NCBI GenBank assembly: GCA_964560875.1
Contig: CAZLMW010000168.1
Location: 1-13,979, forward strand
DNA from: CAZLMW01 sp964560875
GTDB taxonomy: Bacteria; Myxococcota_A; UBA9042
Length of the DNA: 13,979 nucleotides
Reading direction: 5' to 3'
Part shown: one piece after another, positions 7,057 through 13,979 of the stretch
How positions within the stretch are numbered: position 1 is the first letter of the stretch
How the letters are laid out: each line of letters starts with the position of its first letter
Made by a program: the position numbers and the translations under genes
Notes under the pieces: generated by a model
Told to the model about the DNA's origin: nothing
What the model saw: only the letters and a program-made list of their open reading frames with translations
Databases searched by the model: none

Positions 7057-8631
7057 GTGCCGCCCGAAGACGCCAAACTCATCGAGCTTTACGTCGACGA
7101 CGAGCAGCGTGGTCTGCCTGTCGCCGCTGCGACGCGCGCCCCGCGGGACGAAATCGAGGAGCGCGACGCCGAGTTCGAGGCGGCCTGGGAACGGTTCAGA
7201 CGCCGTCGCCGCAAGCGCTGGATCCGCGTCGTCCTCGGTGTGTTGTTGGTCGTCGCGCTCGCGATCGGCGCGCTGAACTTCGAAAGCGTTCGCATCAGCA
7301 CGCGCGAGGCCTGGTTCCGTGTCGCCGCGCTGACAACCGATGATGAGCTCGCCGGCGTCGACCTGCAACGCGTGCACGCCGAGCTGCTGCCAGCCTGGCT
7401 CATCGCCCGCAGCAACGAGAGCGATCCCGGCGGTACCGCCCGCGCGGACCTCGCATTCAACGCGCTGCTCCACGCGGTTGCGCCCAGCCCCAAACTCGCT
7501 CGTGTCGTTCACCTGATGCGCGACGCGACGGCCGATCCGTCCAAGATGGTGGAGCGCACCGATCATCTCGTCGGGCTGATCAACGACTGGAACGCGCAAA
7601 TGGCCCGGCACGGGTTGCCATGGTGGCTCGACGGCAACGTGATGAGCGGCGACGGGCATGTGCTCTTCTATATCAAGTCCTATCGCGTCCGGGCGGAGCT
7701 GCGCGCGCACGTGGGCCGACAACCGATCGACGCCCGAATCGTGGCCCGGACGGACCGCCTCAATGTCGTTGAAAACGTCCTCGGACACGCCAATCCAGGC
7801 GACCATGCCGCGGCCGTTCTTGTCGATCGACTGCATGACTTTGCGCTCGAGCGCGTGTGGCCGATCCTCGGTGGAGAGCTCGACAACGTCGCGCCCGCGG
7901 CACGCTTGATCGCCCCGTTGGTTCGGGAAGAGGTCGCTGCGGCGTTGTCCGACGCCACGTTCCGGGTGCTCGCGGATACCGCCCCGCACCGTCTGCGCCT
8001 GCTCGAAGTTCAACGATCGGTGCACCAACGTCACAGCTGCGGCAACTCGCTGGCCATCCGTGCGGTTCCCTGGAATGGGCTTGGCCGAACGGACATTCGC
8101 CAGCTCGGCCGCGCCGCCACGATGAGCATCGGCGACAGCTGCCCGATGATCACGGCGTCGGAGTTTGAGGCCCTCAAGACGTCGTCGTTGCTGCTCCGTG
8201 AGGACGACCGGTTGCGCGATGCGGTCGCCGGCCTCGTGGCATGGCTGGCTCGATCCGTCACCGTGCACGAAGTCCGCCACGTCGCCGACCAGGTGGAAGC
8301 TCGCGGCCTCGAGTTGCCTCTGCCGTGCACACCTTGTGACGACGCGATGACGATGCGGGCGCGCGCCGAGCTGTCCGCTTGGATGGCCGAGTTGGCGTGG
8401 TCGGACAGCGGCTACACGACACTGCTGCACGCCTGCACCCTCGATGTGCACCCGCGTTCGGCTACCGGCAAGGCGATCGGCAAATTGCTCAGTATGTTTG
8501 GCGACCCGTGCAAAGCGCCCCCACCCGCCATCGCGATGCGAGCCCGCCAACTTGAAGCGCGTGTGTTCGGCCGAAGTCAGCGTATCGCGTTGCCGTCTGA
8601 CTTCCCGCTCCGGTTGACGATCGAGCGCTGA
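7057..8631 (+). CDS. Single-span membrane protein with HEVRH zincin-like motif, unknown function
   Basis: The gene starts at GTG 7057, with GGGGAG 5 bases upstream, and encodes 524 residues. An acidic N-terminal stretch (about 1-47) is followed by an Arg/Lys cluster (RRRRRKR, about 49-55) and one transmembrane helix (about 56-74). By the positive-inside rule the large C-terminal part lies outside the cytoplasm. I do not recognise a family. The visible motif is HEVRHVAD at 404-411, matching HExxH of zinc metallopeptidases with an Asp three residues on; Glu438 in ARAELSAWMAEL lies about 30 residues downstream and could be a third metal ligand (inference). Several cysteines (in RHSCGN, GDSCPM, LPCTPC, HACTLD and GDPCKA) would fit disulfides in the exported part. 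It lies 129 bases after the molybdoenzyme gene and ends 12 bases before a convergent gene. It could be a protease or only a structural relative. Confidence 0.85.
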   Translation: MPPEDAKLIELYVDDEQRGLPVAAATRAPRDEIEERDAEFEAAWERFRRRRRKRWIRVVLGVLLVVALAIGALNFESVRISTREAWFRVAALTTDDELAGVDLQRVHAELLPAWLIARSNESDPGGTARADLAFNALLHAVAPSPKLARVVHLMRDATADPSKMVERTDHLVGLINDWNAQMARHGLPWWLDGNVMSGDGHVLFYIKSYRVRAELRAHVGRQPIDARIVARTDRLNVVENVLGHANPGDHAAAVLVDRLHDFALERVWPILGGELDNVAPAARLIAPLVREEVAAALSDATFRVLADTAPHRLRLLEVQRSVHQRHSCGNSLAIRAVPWNGLGRTDIRQLGRAATMSIGDSCPMITASEFEALKTSSLLLREDDRLRDAVAGLVAWLARSVTVHEVRHVADQVEARGLELPLPCTPCDDAMTMRARAELSAWMAELAWSDSGYTTLLHACTLDVHPRSATGKAIGKLLSMFGDPCKAPPPAIAMRARQLEARVFGRSQRIALPSDFPLRLTIER

Positions 8632-8643
8632 TCAGACGGACGC

Positions 8644-10131
8644 CTACTGCACCGAAAACGAGAGCTGGACGTCGGCGCCTTCGTCCGCTTTCACGCGCAG
8701 TCGCCCTGCGTCGCTGTCGAATGACCAGCAGCCTCCCGACACGTTCACGTTCTTGGGACCGGCGGTGAACAGACGCGATGGCACAACGATGTCGGCGATC
8801 CCGCTGCCGTCTTGCCAGGATGCGGTCGCCGTGGCTTTGGCGGCGTCCCACTGAAACTGGATCGACGTGCCCTTGACCGCCCGCAGCCAGGGTCGCACGT
8901 ACGTATCGAGCACGGCGCGCTCCTCGCCGTCCTTGGTGACCACCGACAAATCTTCGTGATTCCAAGCCGTTTCGTTGATCGAGTATTCCCACAACGTCGC
9001 GGACATGCGGTGCTTGTCGACAAAGCTCATCGTGTCCGCGAGCCACGACGGACCATCCTTGGAGTTGCCGCCGTAGCCAAACTCCCCGATCAGCATGTGC
9101 AGGCCTTCCTTGTTCGCGAACGTGACGTGGTGAGGCAGCACCTTTTCGGCCGTGGACCCGCTGGAGTCTTGTCCGAGAATCAGCCCTGCGTCGTAGAAAT
9201 GTGGCGCGTAAACCACGCCTTCTCCCTTGGGGCGCACGAGATGCGGCGTGTTGATGAGCGCGTCGTAGCCCGTGTTGTCGAAGAAGACGAGCTTGGACGG
9301 CGCGATCCCGCGGACGTGCGCGACGAGCTTTTCGTGGAACGGGTTGAGGACGGTGTCCTTGAACGCCTTGATGTTCTGCGTTGTCCAGCCGCCGGGCTCG
9401 TTGATGATCTCGAACCCGATGACCGCGTCGTGGTCCTTGAAGCGGGTCGCCACCTTCGTCCACATGCCGATAAAGGCGTCGAGCAAGCCGTCGGTGTTGC
9501 CGTACACCCGCTTGAAGGCGTCTTGGACCGGCGCGACGAGGTAGTTGGTGAACCACTCCTTCTTGTCGCGGCAGGGCGGGCCGTAGTTCGGGTCTTTGAG
9601 CGTCCACAGGGGAAAGCCATCGCCGCAAAATGGCGACGCATAGACGTCTTGGTGGAAGTCGACGATGACGCGGATTCCCAGCGCGCCGGCCGCGTCGACC
9701 ATCGCGGCGTAACGATCCAGGTACGCCAGGTCCCACTGCCCTTTCTTGGGCTCGAGCGCCTCCCATGAAAACGGCAAACGAACCGTGTCCAGTCCCCAGG
9801 GCTTGAGCCGACCGAAGAACGCGTCGGCCTTCTTGCGCACGGTCGCGATGTCATCTGTTGCGTCGATCGGGAACGGGACGAAGGGGGCCCACTTGCTGCG
9901 TCCTCCCGTGTTGATGCCGCGCATGACGACGTCGCGGCCGCGCTCATCGTGCAGGCCGCCGCTTGGTGTCGCGGTGACTTTGCCGGGGCTGGTGGCGGGA
10001 GCGGCGATGGGCGTGGCGCACTGGCCGGGGAGCAGATCGTCCGCGTCGTCGCTGCAGCCGGCAAGGACCGCGATCAACATAAGCGGTGTGAAAACGGCTG
10101 TGTGGCGGGTCATGTGTCCGGTTGCAGGCAT
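8644..10131 (-). CDS. GH5 endoglycoceramidase-like glycosidase, lipoprotein
   Basis: This 495-residue protein has a lipoprotein signal ending LIAVLAGC (Cys26) and then a GH5-type TIM barrel. Visible marks are VRLPFSWEALEP (117-128), VDFHQDVYASPFCGDGFPLW (157-176), the acid/base Glu245 in FEIINEPGG and the nucleophile Glu350 in LIGEFGYGG, followed by TLWEYSINETAWN. The HQDVY..GDG.P.W segment and the C-terminal beta-sandwich (about 415-495) resemble endoglycoceramidases, which cut the bond between oligosaccharide and ceramide in glycosphingolipids; another GH5 specificity (beta-glucosidase or endoglucanase) cannot be excluded. As an exported lipoprotein it would act on outer glycolipids or on prey/host lipids. 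GAGGAG lies 8 bases before ATG 10131; ATG 10113 overlaps the upstream stop as ATGA and would give a shorter signal peptide. The gene is probably translationally coupled to the aminotransferase-fold gene. Confidence 0.88.
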   Translation of the reverse strand: MPATGHMTRHTAVFTPLMLIAVLAGCSDDADDLLPGQCATPIAAPATSPGKVTATPSGGLHDERGRDVVMRGINTGGRSKWAPFVPFPIDATDDIATVRKKADAFFGRLKPWGLDTVRLPFSWEALEPKKGQWDLAYLDRYAAMVDAAGALGIRVIVDFHQDVYASPFCGDGFPLWTLKDPNYGPPCRDKKEWFTNYLVAPVQDAFKRVYGNTDGLLDAFIGMWTKVATRFKDHDAVIGFEIINEPGGWTTQNIKAFKDTVLNPFHEKLVAHVRGIAPSKLVFFDNTGYDALINTPHLVRPKGEGVVYAPHFYDAGLILGQDSSGSTAEKVLPHHVTFANKEGLHMLIGEFGYGGNSKDGPSWLADTMSFVDKHRMSATLWEYSINETAWNHEDLSVVTKDGEERAVLDTYVRPWLRAVKGTSIQFQWDAAKATATASWQDGSGIADIVVPSRLFTAGPKNVNVSGGCWSFDSDAGRLRVKADEGADVQLSFSVQ

Positions 10132-11327
10132 CTGGCCATCTCCTCGATCACAAGGTCTGTCTCATCCAGGCTGTTGGGCCAGTGCGGGGCGACACGGAGC
10201 CAACCATCCGGCGCGGTAACCACGATTCCGCTGCCCGCAAGCCGACCGGGCAAGTCCCGCGCGTGCAGCGGGTTGGGCGGCTTCACGGCGAGAATGCCGG
10301 AGCGCCGCTGGGGCAAAGCGTCCCGATGCGTCGTGAATCCGATCCTGGTCAGCCCGGCCTCGATCCGGTCGTGGTACCGCTGAACGTGCGCGAAGACAGC
10401 GTCGACACCGAGGCTGAGTAGATCCTCGACTGCGGCGTGCAGGCCAGCGAATCCGGGCGCGTTGATCATGCCGGTCTCAAGCGCGTCGGCGTCGTGACGA
10501 AGGCGCTTGTCGTAGCGCAGCAACCCGGTGCCGCCAAAGAGGAATTCGACCGGCTCTTCGTAGCTCAGCCATCCCGCGACGCGGAGGTTGAAGCGCTGCA
10601 TGGCCGGCGCAGCGACGTAGAGATAGCCCGTGCCCTTGGGCCCCATCAGCCACTTGTGTCCGCCGCCAGCGACGTAGTTGGCACCGACCGCCTGTGCGTC
10701 GAACGGAACGATGCCAATGCCCTGGATCGCGTCGACGAACAGCTCTGTTCCATGCGCGCGGCAGATCGCCCCGATCTCGGCGACCGGCATCGCGAGTCCG
10801 GTCTGGAATTGCACCATGCTGACCGCGACCAGGCGCGCGCCCTTTGCCAAGATGCTCTCGAGCTTCTGCAGGCCGGTCGCCGCGTCTCCCCGAAAGTCTG
10901 CGACATCCAGCCACGACACGCGCAGGTCATGGCGCCTGGCCGCTTCGAGCCACGGCATGACGTTTGTTGGGAATTCGCCGCGCAGGACGACGATGCGGTC
11001 ACCCGGTCGCCAGTCGATGCACAATGCGGCGGTCACAACGCCGCTGGTGGTGTTCGGCAGCAACGCGATGTCGGATCCGGGGGCGCCGATGAGCTTGCCG
11101 AGGTCGTTTTTGAGCTCGTCGCGCCGGCGCATCCACTCGCCGTGAGCCGCGACACCGATTCGCGCCGAATCCTCCAGGTTGGCGTTGACGTGCTCGATCA
11201 CATGCGTCGAAGGCGGCGAAATGGCGCAGTGAGCGAGGTACGCCTGTGCCGTGAGGCGCGGGAAAAGCGTCCTTTCGCCGATGCGAGGTGAATGCTGGGG
11301 GGCGGAAGCTGAACGGGTGGTTTCCAT
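10110..11327 (-). CDS. PLP-dependent class V aminotransferase-fold protein
   Basis: This 405-residue protein has the class V aminotransferase signature: Asn92-Thr-Thr in LLPNTTSG near the PLP phosphate, Asp199 in FVDAIQG (binds the pyridine nitrogen) and Lys225 in GGGHKWLMGPKG as the Schiff-base lysine. The family includes cysteine desulfurases, isopenicillin-N epimerase-like enzymes and kynureninases. The C-terminal region (SGIVVTAPDGWLRVAPHWPN) has no catalytic-loop cysteine of the SufS/IscS kind, so a desulfurase is unlikely; an epimerase-, lyase- or aminotransferase-type reaction is possible, with the substrate unknown. ATG 11327 gives a normal family N-terminus. The frame is open further upstream, but that part is Arg/Ser-rich and overlaps the hydrolase gene. 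No strong Shine-Dalgarno is seen: GGGAG lies 15 bases upstream. The end overlaps the start of the GH5 lipoprotein gene. Confidence 0.87.
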   Translation of the reverse strand: METTRSASAPQHSPRIGERTLFPRLTAQAYLAHCAISPPSTHVIEHVNANLEDSARIGVAAHGEWMRRRDELKNDLGKLIGAPGSDIALLPNTTSGVVTAALCIDWRPGDRIVVLRGEFPTNVMPWLEAARRHDLRVSWLDVADFRGDAATGLQKLESILAKGARLVAVSMVQFQTGLAMPVAEIGAICRAHGTELFVDAIQGIGIVPFDAQAVGANYVAGGGHKWLMGPKGTGYLYVAAPAMQRFNLRVAGWLSYEEPVEFLFGGTGLLRYDKRLRHDADALETGMINAPGFAGLHAAVEDLLSLGVDAVFAHVQRYHDRIEAGLTRIGFTTHRDALPQRRSGILAVKPPNPLHARDLPGRLAGSGIVVTAPDGWLRVAPHWPNSLDETDLVIEEMARCLQPDT

Positions 11328-11578
11328 CGCGCGACCATACAACTCCCAAGCTCGGCGAGCGAAGACCCCGTAGCGATGCAAGGACGCGCGCAGGCCCGAT
11401 TGGAAGTCGCTGACTGAGCGATAGGCCGGGTCCGGGCCACCCGAACCCGAACCCGAACGCGAACTCACACCCTCACGGGGGCCGCTGTGCGACACCGGAC
11501 GCCTCGCCGGCCACCAGCAACACCAGCAACTCGACTCCACCCGCGAGCTACGACCGTTCGCGAATGAGGCCGTGACCT
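11328..11578. other. Intergenic gap with short repeats between hydrolase and aminotransferase-fold genes
   Basis: This 251-base stretch holds four tandem hexamers (CCGAAC three times, then GCGAAC, 11441-11464) and a doubled 9-mer, CACCAGCAA, at 11512-11529. No convincing promoter, terminator or RNA gene was found. A frame on the minus strand stays open through it into the aminotransferase-fold gene, but its composition (Ser/Gly/Arg-rich) does not look like a protein domain. If the gap contains a promoter, the two downstream genes form a separate unit from the two upstream ones. Confidence 0.4.
11441..11464. repeat. Four tandem hexamers (CCGAAC)
   Basis: CCGAAC is repeated three times and followed by GCGAAC, in the gap upstream of the aminotransferase-fold gene. 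On the minus strand it reads as GTTCGG units. Simple repeats of this kind can change in length by slippage; no function is evident. Confidence 0.6.
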
Positions 11579-12409
11579 CTACACGGTCGCGAAGTGCTGC
11601 AGCAGCGCCTCGTTGACGCGGTCCTTGCACTGCCGGATCGCGCCATGGCCAGCATCGTCGAGCCGTAGCACCTGCGCGTGCGGAATCAGCGCCTTGAGGC
11701 GGTCGCTTTCCTTGGGGGCGATCAGCGCATCTTTGCCCGGTCGCACGATCAACGTCGGAATTCTGGCCATCCGCGGCAGCGTCCGGCGCACGTCGTGGCG
11801 GAGGATCGCGGCGAGCTGCGAACGGCGGGACGAAAACGGCACCGGCGCGTGGGTGAAGTCGTGGCGCATCACATCGCGCAGCCAACTGACATCTGCCGAC
11901 GCGATGAACTCGGGCGGGAACAGCAGGCGGGTGAGCGAGTCGAGGCGCTTTTCGGTGTTGCCGACCTGGGCACGCAAGAAGTGACGGAGGCCGCGCGCGG
12001 TCGGAAGAGCGGCCGTCCTTCCTCCGGCAGTGGTCGCGATCAGCGTCAATGTACGGACGCGGTCGGGCACGGAAAGCGCGACGTGCTGGGCGATCATGCC
12101 GCCCATCGAGACACCTACAACGTGCGCTGTCTGCCAGCCGAGGTGGTCGAGCAGTCCCACGGCGTCACTCGCGAGCTGGTGCATCGAATAGGCGCCGCCG
12201 GGAGCATCCGTCGCCCCGACGCCGCGGTTGTCATAGAAGGCGACCGCGTGGTGTTCCGCCAACGTCGGCCATTGGTGGACCCACACGCGTCCGGCCATCG
12301 TGTAGCCCATGATCAGCAGCACCGGGTCGCCGGTCCCCGCGACGTGGTAGCCGAGGTTGATGTCGCCGATGCGCGCGGCCTTCATCTGCGGGATCTCGAA
12401 TCGCGTCAT
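11579..12409 (-). CDS. Alpha/beta-fold hydrolase
   Basis: This 276-residue protein is of normal length for the family and has a complete catalytic set: nucleophile Ser101 in GVSMGG, Asp227 in RPGKDALI and His255 in DDAGHGAI. The early motif PVLLIMGYTMAGRVW (29-43) provides the oxyanion region, and YDNRGVGATD (59-68) is the usual loop after strand 4. It is most similar in style to the esterase / epoxide hydrolase / haloperoxidase-like group; the substrate cannot be told. There is no signal peptide, so it is cytoplasmic. ATG 12409 has AGGA 9 bases upstream; Met9 is a possible alternative start. It follows the glycosylphosphotransferase gene after 21 bases on the same strand, so the two are probably co-transcribed. 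Confidence 0.92.
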   Translation of the reverse strand: MTRFEIPQMKAARIGDINLGYHVAGTGDPVLLIMGYTMAGRVWVHQWPTLAEHHAVAFYDNRGVGATDAPGGAYSMHQLASDAVGLLDHLGWQTAHVVGVSMGGMIAQHVALSVPDRVRTLTLIATTAGGRTAALPTARGLRHFLRAQVGNTEKRLDSLTRLLFPPEFIASADVSWLRDVMRHDFTHAPVPFSSRRSQLAAILRHDVRRTLPRMARIPTLIVRPGKDALIAPKESDRLKALIPHAQVLRLDDAGHGAIRQCKDRVNEALLQHFATV

Positions 12410-12430
12410 CGTGGCTTGTCCTGGCTCAAA

Positions 12431-13888
12431 TCAGTGGGCGCCGCGGCGTGCGAGGACCGCCGGAACCGTGCGCAAGATGATGCTGATGTCGTCGAGCAGC
12501 GAGTTGTTGCCCACGTAGTCGAGGTCCATGAACGCGCGCTCCGGATAGCGAACGTTGCTGCGGCCACTGACCTGCCAACGACCGGTCACACCGGGGCGGA
12601 TCGCCAGGAAGAGGTCGGCGTAGGGCTGATAGTGCTGGATTTCGTCGGGAACGATGGGCCGCGGTCCGACCAGCGACATGTCGCCGCGGAGTACGTTCAG
12701 CAGCTGGGGGAGCTCGTCGAGGCTGCTCTTGCGCAGGAATCGGCCGAGCGGGGAGATGCGCGGATCTTCGTCCTCGGGCAGCTTGAAATCGTTGTCGACG
12801 TAGCGCTTGTAGAGCTTGGCGTCCTCGCGCAGGTAGCGTTCTGCGTCGACCCGCATCGAGCGAAATTTGAACAGGCGAAAACGTTGGCCGCCGAGACCGA
12901 GCCGTTCGTGGGCGAAGATCATCGGGCCGGGATCGAGCAGCTTGATCGCGCAGGCGATGGCGAAGAAAACGGGCGCGAACACGATGAGGCCGAGGCTCGA
13001 GAGGGTGATGTCGAGGATTCGTTTGCTCAAGGCGCCGACCTCGTCCTTGGGCATGGGGCCGTAGGCGAGGAGCGGGATTCCGGAGAACTCGCTGACGCGG
13101 CCGCGTACGCCTTCGACGCCACCTTGCAGGGCGGGCATGACGCTGACCACCCGTCCGCGCTCGATCAGCTTCTGAACGGTTGTGGCGACCGCAGCCAGGG
13201 TCTTGGCGCCGCCGACTACGAAGACTTCATCGACCGGATGAGCGACCAGGACGTCGTCGAGATCGGCCATCGTGCCGAGGACCTTGAGACCCCCGACTGT
13301 TTCAGGCGCGTCATCGCCGACCCAGAGCACGCCGAGCGGGGTGTAGCCGGTTTCGGTGGCGCCGCAGAGGACCTGGGCAAACCACGAGGCGGGCTGGCCG
13401 CGGCCGATAATCAACGTGTGGCGCCGGAACGACGCGCTCGCCGACAGCCGTGCGACCACGCGGCGCATCACGACGTCCTTGGTGAGAAGCAGCGTCGCGC
13501 CGAAGACGTAGAAATAGCCGAAGTACAACCGACTGACCGTGGCGAGTTTGACCGCAAAAACCGCCGCGCCGGCGCCGAGAACGCCCCACACAAGGCCGCG
13601 CAGGTGGGTCAGGAGCAGACGCGTGAACGTGCCGCGGTGGGGCACGAGGTAGCCGCCGTTGGAGCGCAGCCCGTAGATCCACGCCGCCATGCTGACCATG
13701 AGCAAGAGCACGTAGTCCGGACCGTTGTGCTCGGACGGGTTCCACGGGATCGATGGGATGTTGTTGAGCAGCGGCAAGGACTCGTGCAGGCCGCGCACGA
13801 GATAGGCGGCACCGAAGGCCAGCGCGATGCAAACCGCGTCGAGAAACGCATGCATGCTGCGGAGGGTCTTGGCGCGTTCGGCGAACAT
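12431..13888 (-). CDS. Polyprenyl-phosphate glycosylphosphotransferase (exopolysaccharide priming enzyme)
   Basis: This 485-residue protein has the full architecture of the polyisoprenylphosphate hexose-1-phosphate transferase family (WcaJ, WbaP, Myxococcus EpsZ). Hydrophobic N-terminal spans lie at about 15-32, 58-73, 97-113 and 122-136. A Rossmann-like domain (about 157-280, starting HTLIIGRGQ) follows, then the C-terminal catalytic domain with a membrane helix (about 297-318), the LLDPGP turn (Pro320), KFRSM (341-345), the catalytic pair Asp391-Glu392 in SSLDELPQ, and LVGPRPIVP with RPGVTGRWQVSGR. Such enzymes transfer a sugar phosphate to undecaprenyl phosphate at the inner membrane and start capsule or exopolysaccharide repeat units. 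No glycosyltransferase is within the window, so the rest of a pathway, if clustered, would lie elsewhere. ATG 13888 was used; only a weak CGGA precedes it. A plausible sigma70 promoter lies upstream. Confidence 0.95.
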   Translation of the reverse strand: MFAERAKTLRSMHAFLDAVCIALAFGAAYLVRGLHESLPLLNNIPSIPWNPSEHNGPDYVLLLMVSMAAWIYGLRSNGGYLVPHRGTFTRLLLTHLRGLVWGVLGAGAAVFAVKLATVSRLYFGYFYVFGATLLLTKDVVMRRVVARLSASASFRRHTLIIGRGQPASWFAQVLCGATETGYTPLGVLWVGDDAPETVGGLKVLGTMADLDDVLVAHPVDEVFVVGGAKTLAAVATTVQKLIERGRVVSVMPALQGGVEGVRGRVSEFSGIPLLAYGPMPKDEVGALSKRILDITLSSLGLIVFAPVFFAIACAIKLLDPGPMIFAHERLGLGGQRFRLFKFRSMRVDAERYLREDAKLYKRYVDNDFKLPEDEDPRISPLGRFLRKSSLDELPQLLNVLRGDMSLVGPRPIVPDEIQHYQPYADLFLAIRPGVTGRWQVSGRSNVRYPERAFMDLDYVGNNSLLDDISIILRTVPAVLARRGAH

Positions 13889-13932
13889 TGCAATCCGTGT
13901 GGGCCCGCGCCGACAGCGATCGCGGGCGGCGG

Positions 13933-13961
13933 AGTCTACGGCGTGTCCGGACCCGCTTCAA
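13933..13961 (-). promoter_or_regulatory. Predicted sigma70-type promoter of the glycosylphosphotransferase gene
   Basis: Read on the minus strand, TTGAAG (13961-13956) is followed by a 17-base spacer and TAGACT (13938-13933). Each hexamer matches four of six consensus bases, and the spacer is optimal. Transcription would start near 13926, leaving about 38 bases before ATG 13888. The -35 box lies in an inverted repeat with arms TTCAA and TTGAA (13957-13973), which could be an operator. This is a consensus match only. Confidence 0.45.
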
Positions 13962-13979
13962 CGAACGTTTGAATACACG

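Noticed and set aside
7036..8550. 504-codon open frame on the minus strand opposite the HEVRH protein
   Set aside because: The sense frame has a ribosome-binding site and a clean transmembrane helix; the antisense translation shows no recognisable fold.
8489..9766. 425-codon open frame on the minus strand in another frame of the GH5 gene
   Set aside because: It is Arg-rich and low in complexity, and it overlaps a frame with complete GH5 catalytic motifs.
11328..11885. Extension of the aminotransferase-fold gene upstream to 11885
   Set aside because: It would overlap 307 bases of the hydrolase gene and add residues with no family match; ATG 11327 gives the normal family N-terminus.
11678..13972. 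764-codon open frame on the plus strand across the hydrolase and glycosylphosphotransferase genes
   Set aside because: It is antisense to two genes with complete catalytic motifs; its His/Asp/Arg-rich composition is typical of a GC-bias shadow.

Overview
The window is GC-rich, densely coded DNA of a type common in predatory or soil Deltaproteobacteria (Myxococcota-like). The signs are a Cys-rich MopE-motif lipoprotein with a very large Gly-rich tail, several lipoprotein and signal-peptide proteins, an endoglycoceramidase-like lipoprotein, an exopolysaccharide priming enzyme, and strong GC bias at third codon positions that leaves long shadow frames open on the other strand. The taxonomic assignment is an inference from gene content; there is no rRNA or marker gene here.

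Layout. Positions 1-801 hold the 3' end of a Gly-rich secreted protein. A full paralogue follows on the same strand, overlapping it by a few bases (792-4022): a lipoprotein with four MopE-type Asp/Cys motifs, a beta-helix-like DUF1565 domain and the same Gly-rich tail. A short AT-richer spacer with 18-base TGATCA-bearing repeats (4047-4118) separates it from a convergent gene for an exported MORN_2-repeat protein (4082-5359, minus). Diverging from that gene is a plus-strand pair: a membrane-anchored protein with two CcmH-like Cys modules (5381-6220) and, two bases later, a sulfite-oxidase-fold molybdopterin enzyme (6223-6927). A single-span membrane protein of unknown function with a HEVRH zincin-like motif follows (7057-8631).

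The right-hand part is a minus-strand run read from right to left: a polyprenyl-phosphate glycosylphosphotransferase that would prime exopolysaccharide synthesis (13888-12431, with a plausible sigma70 promoter just upstream), an alpha/beta hydrolase (12409-11579), a PLP-dependent class V aminotransferase-fold protein (11327-10110) and a GH5 endoglycoceramidase-like lipoprotein (10131-8644). The last two overlap and look translationally coupled.

How the genes work together is mostly inference. The tandem Gly-rich proteins are probably surface or matrix proteins. The CcmH-like/molybdoenzyme pair suggests a redox unit. The glycosylphosphotransferase and the GH5 lipoprotein suggest envelope glycan and glycolipid metabolism. 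No RNA gene, insertion sequence, CRISPR array or complete defence system was seen.
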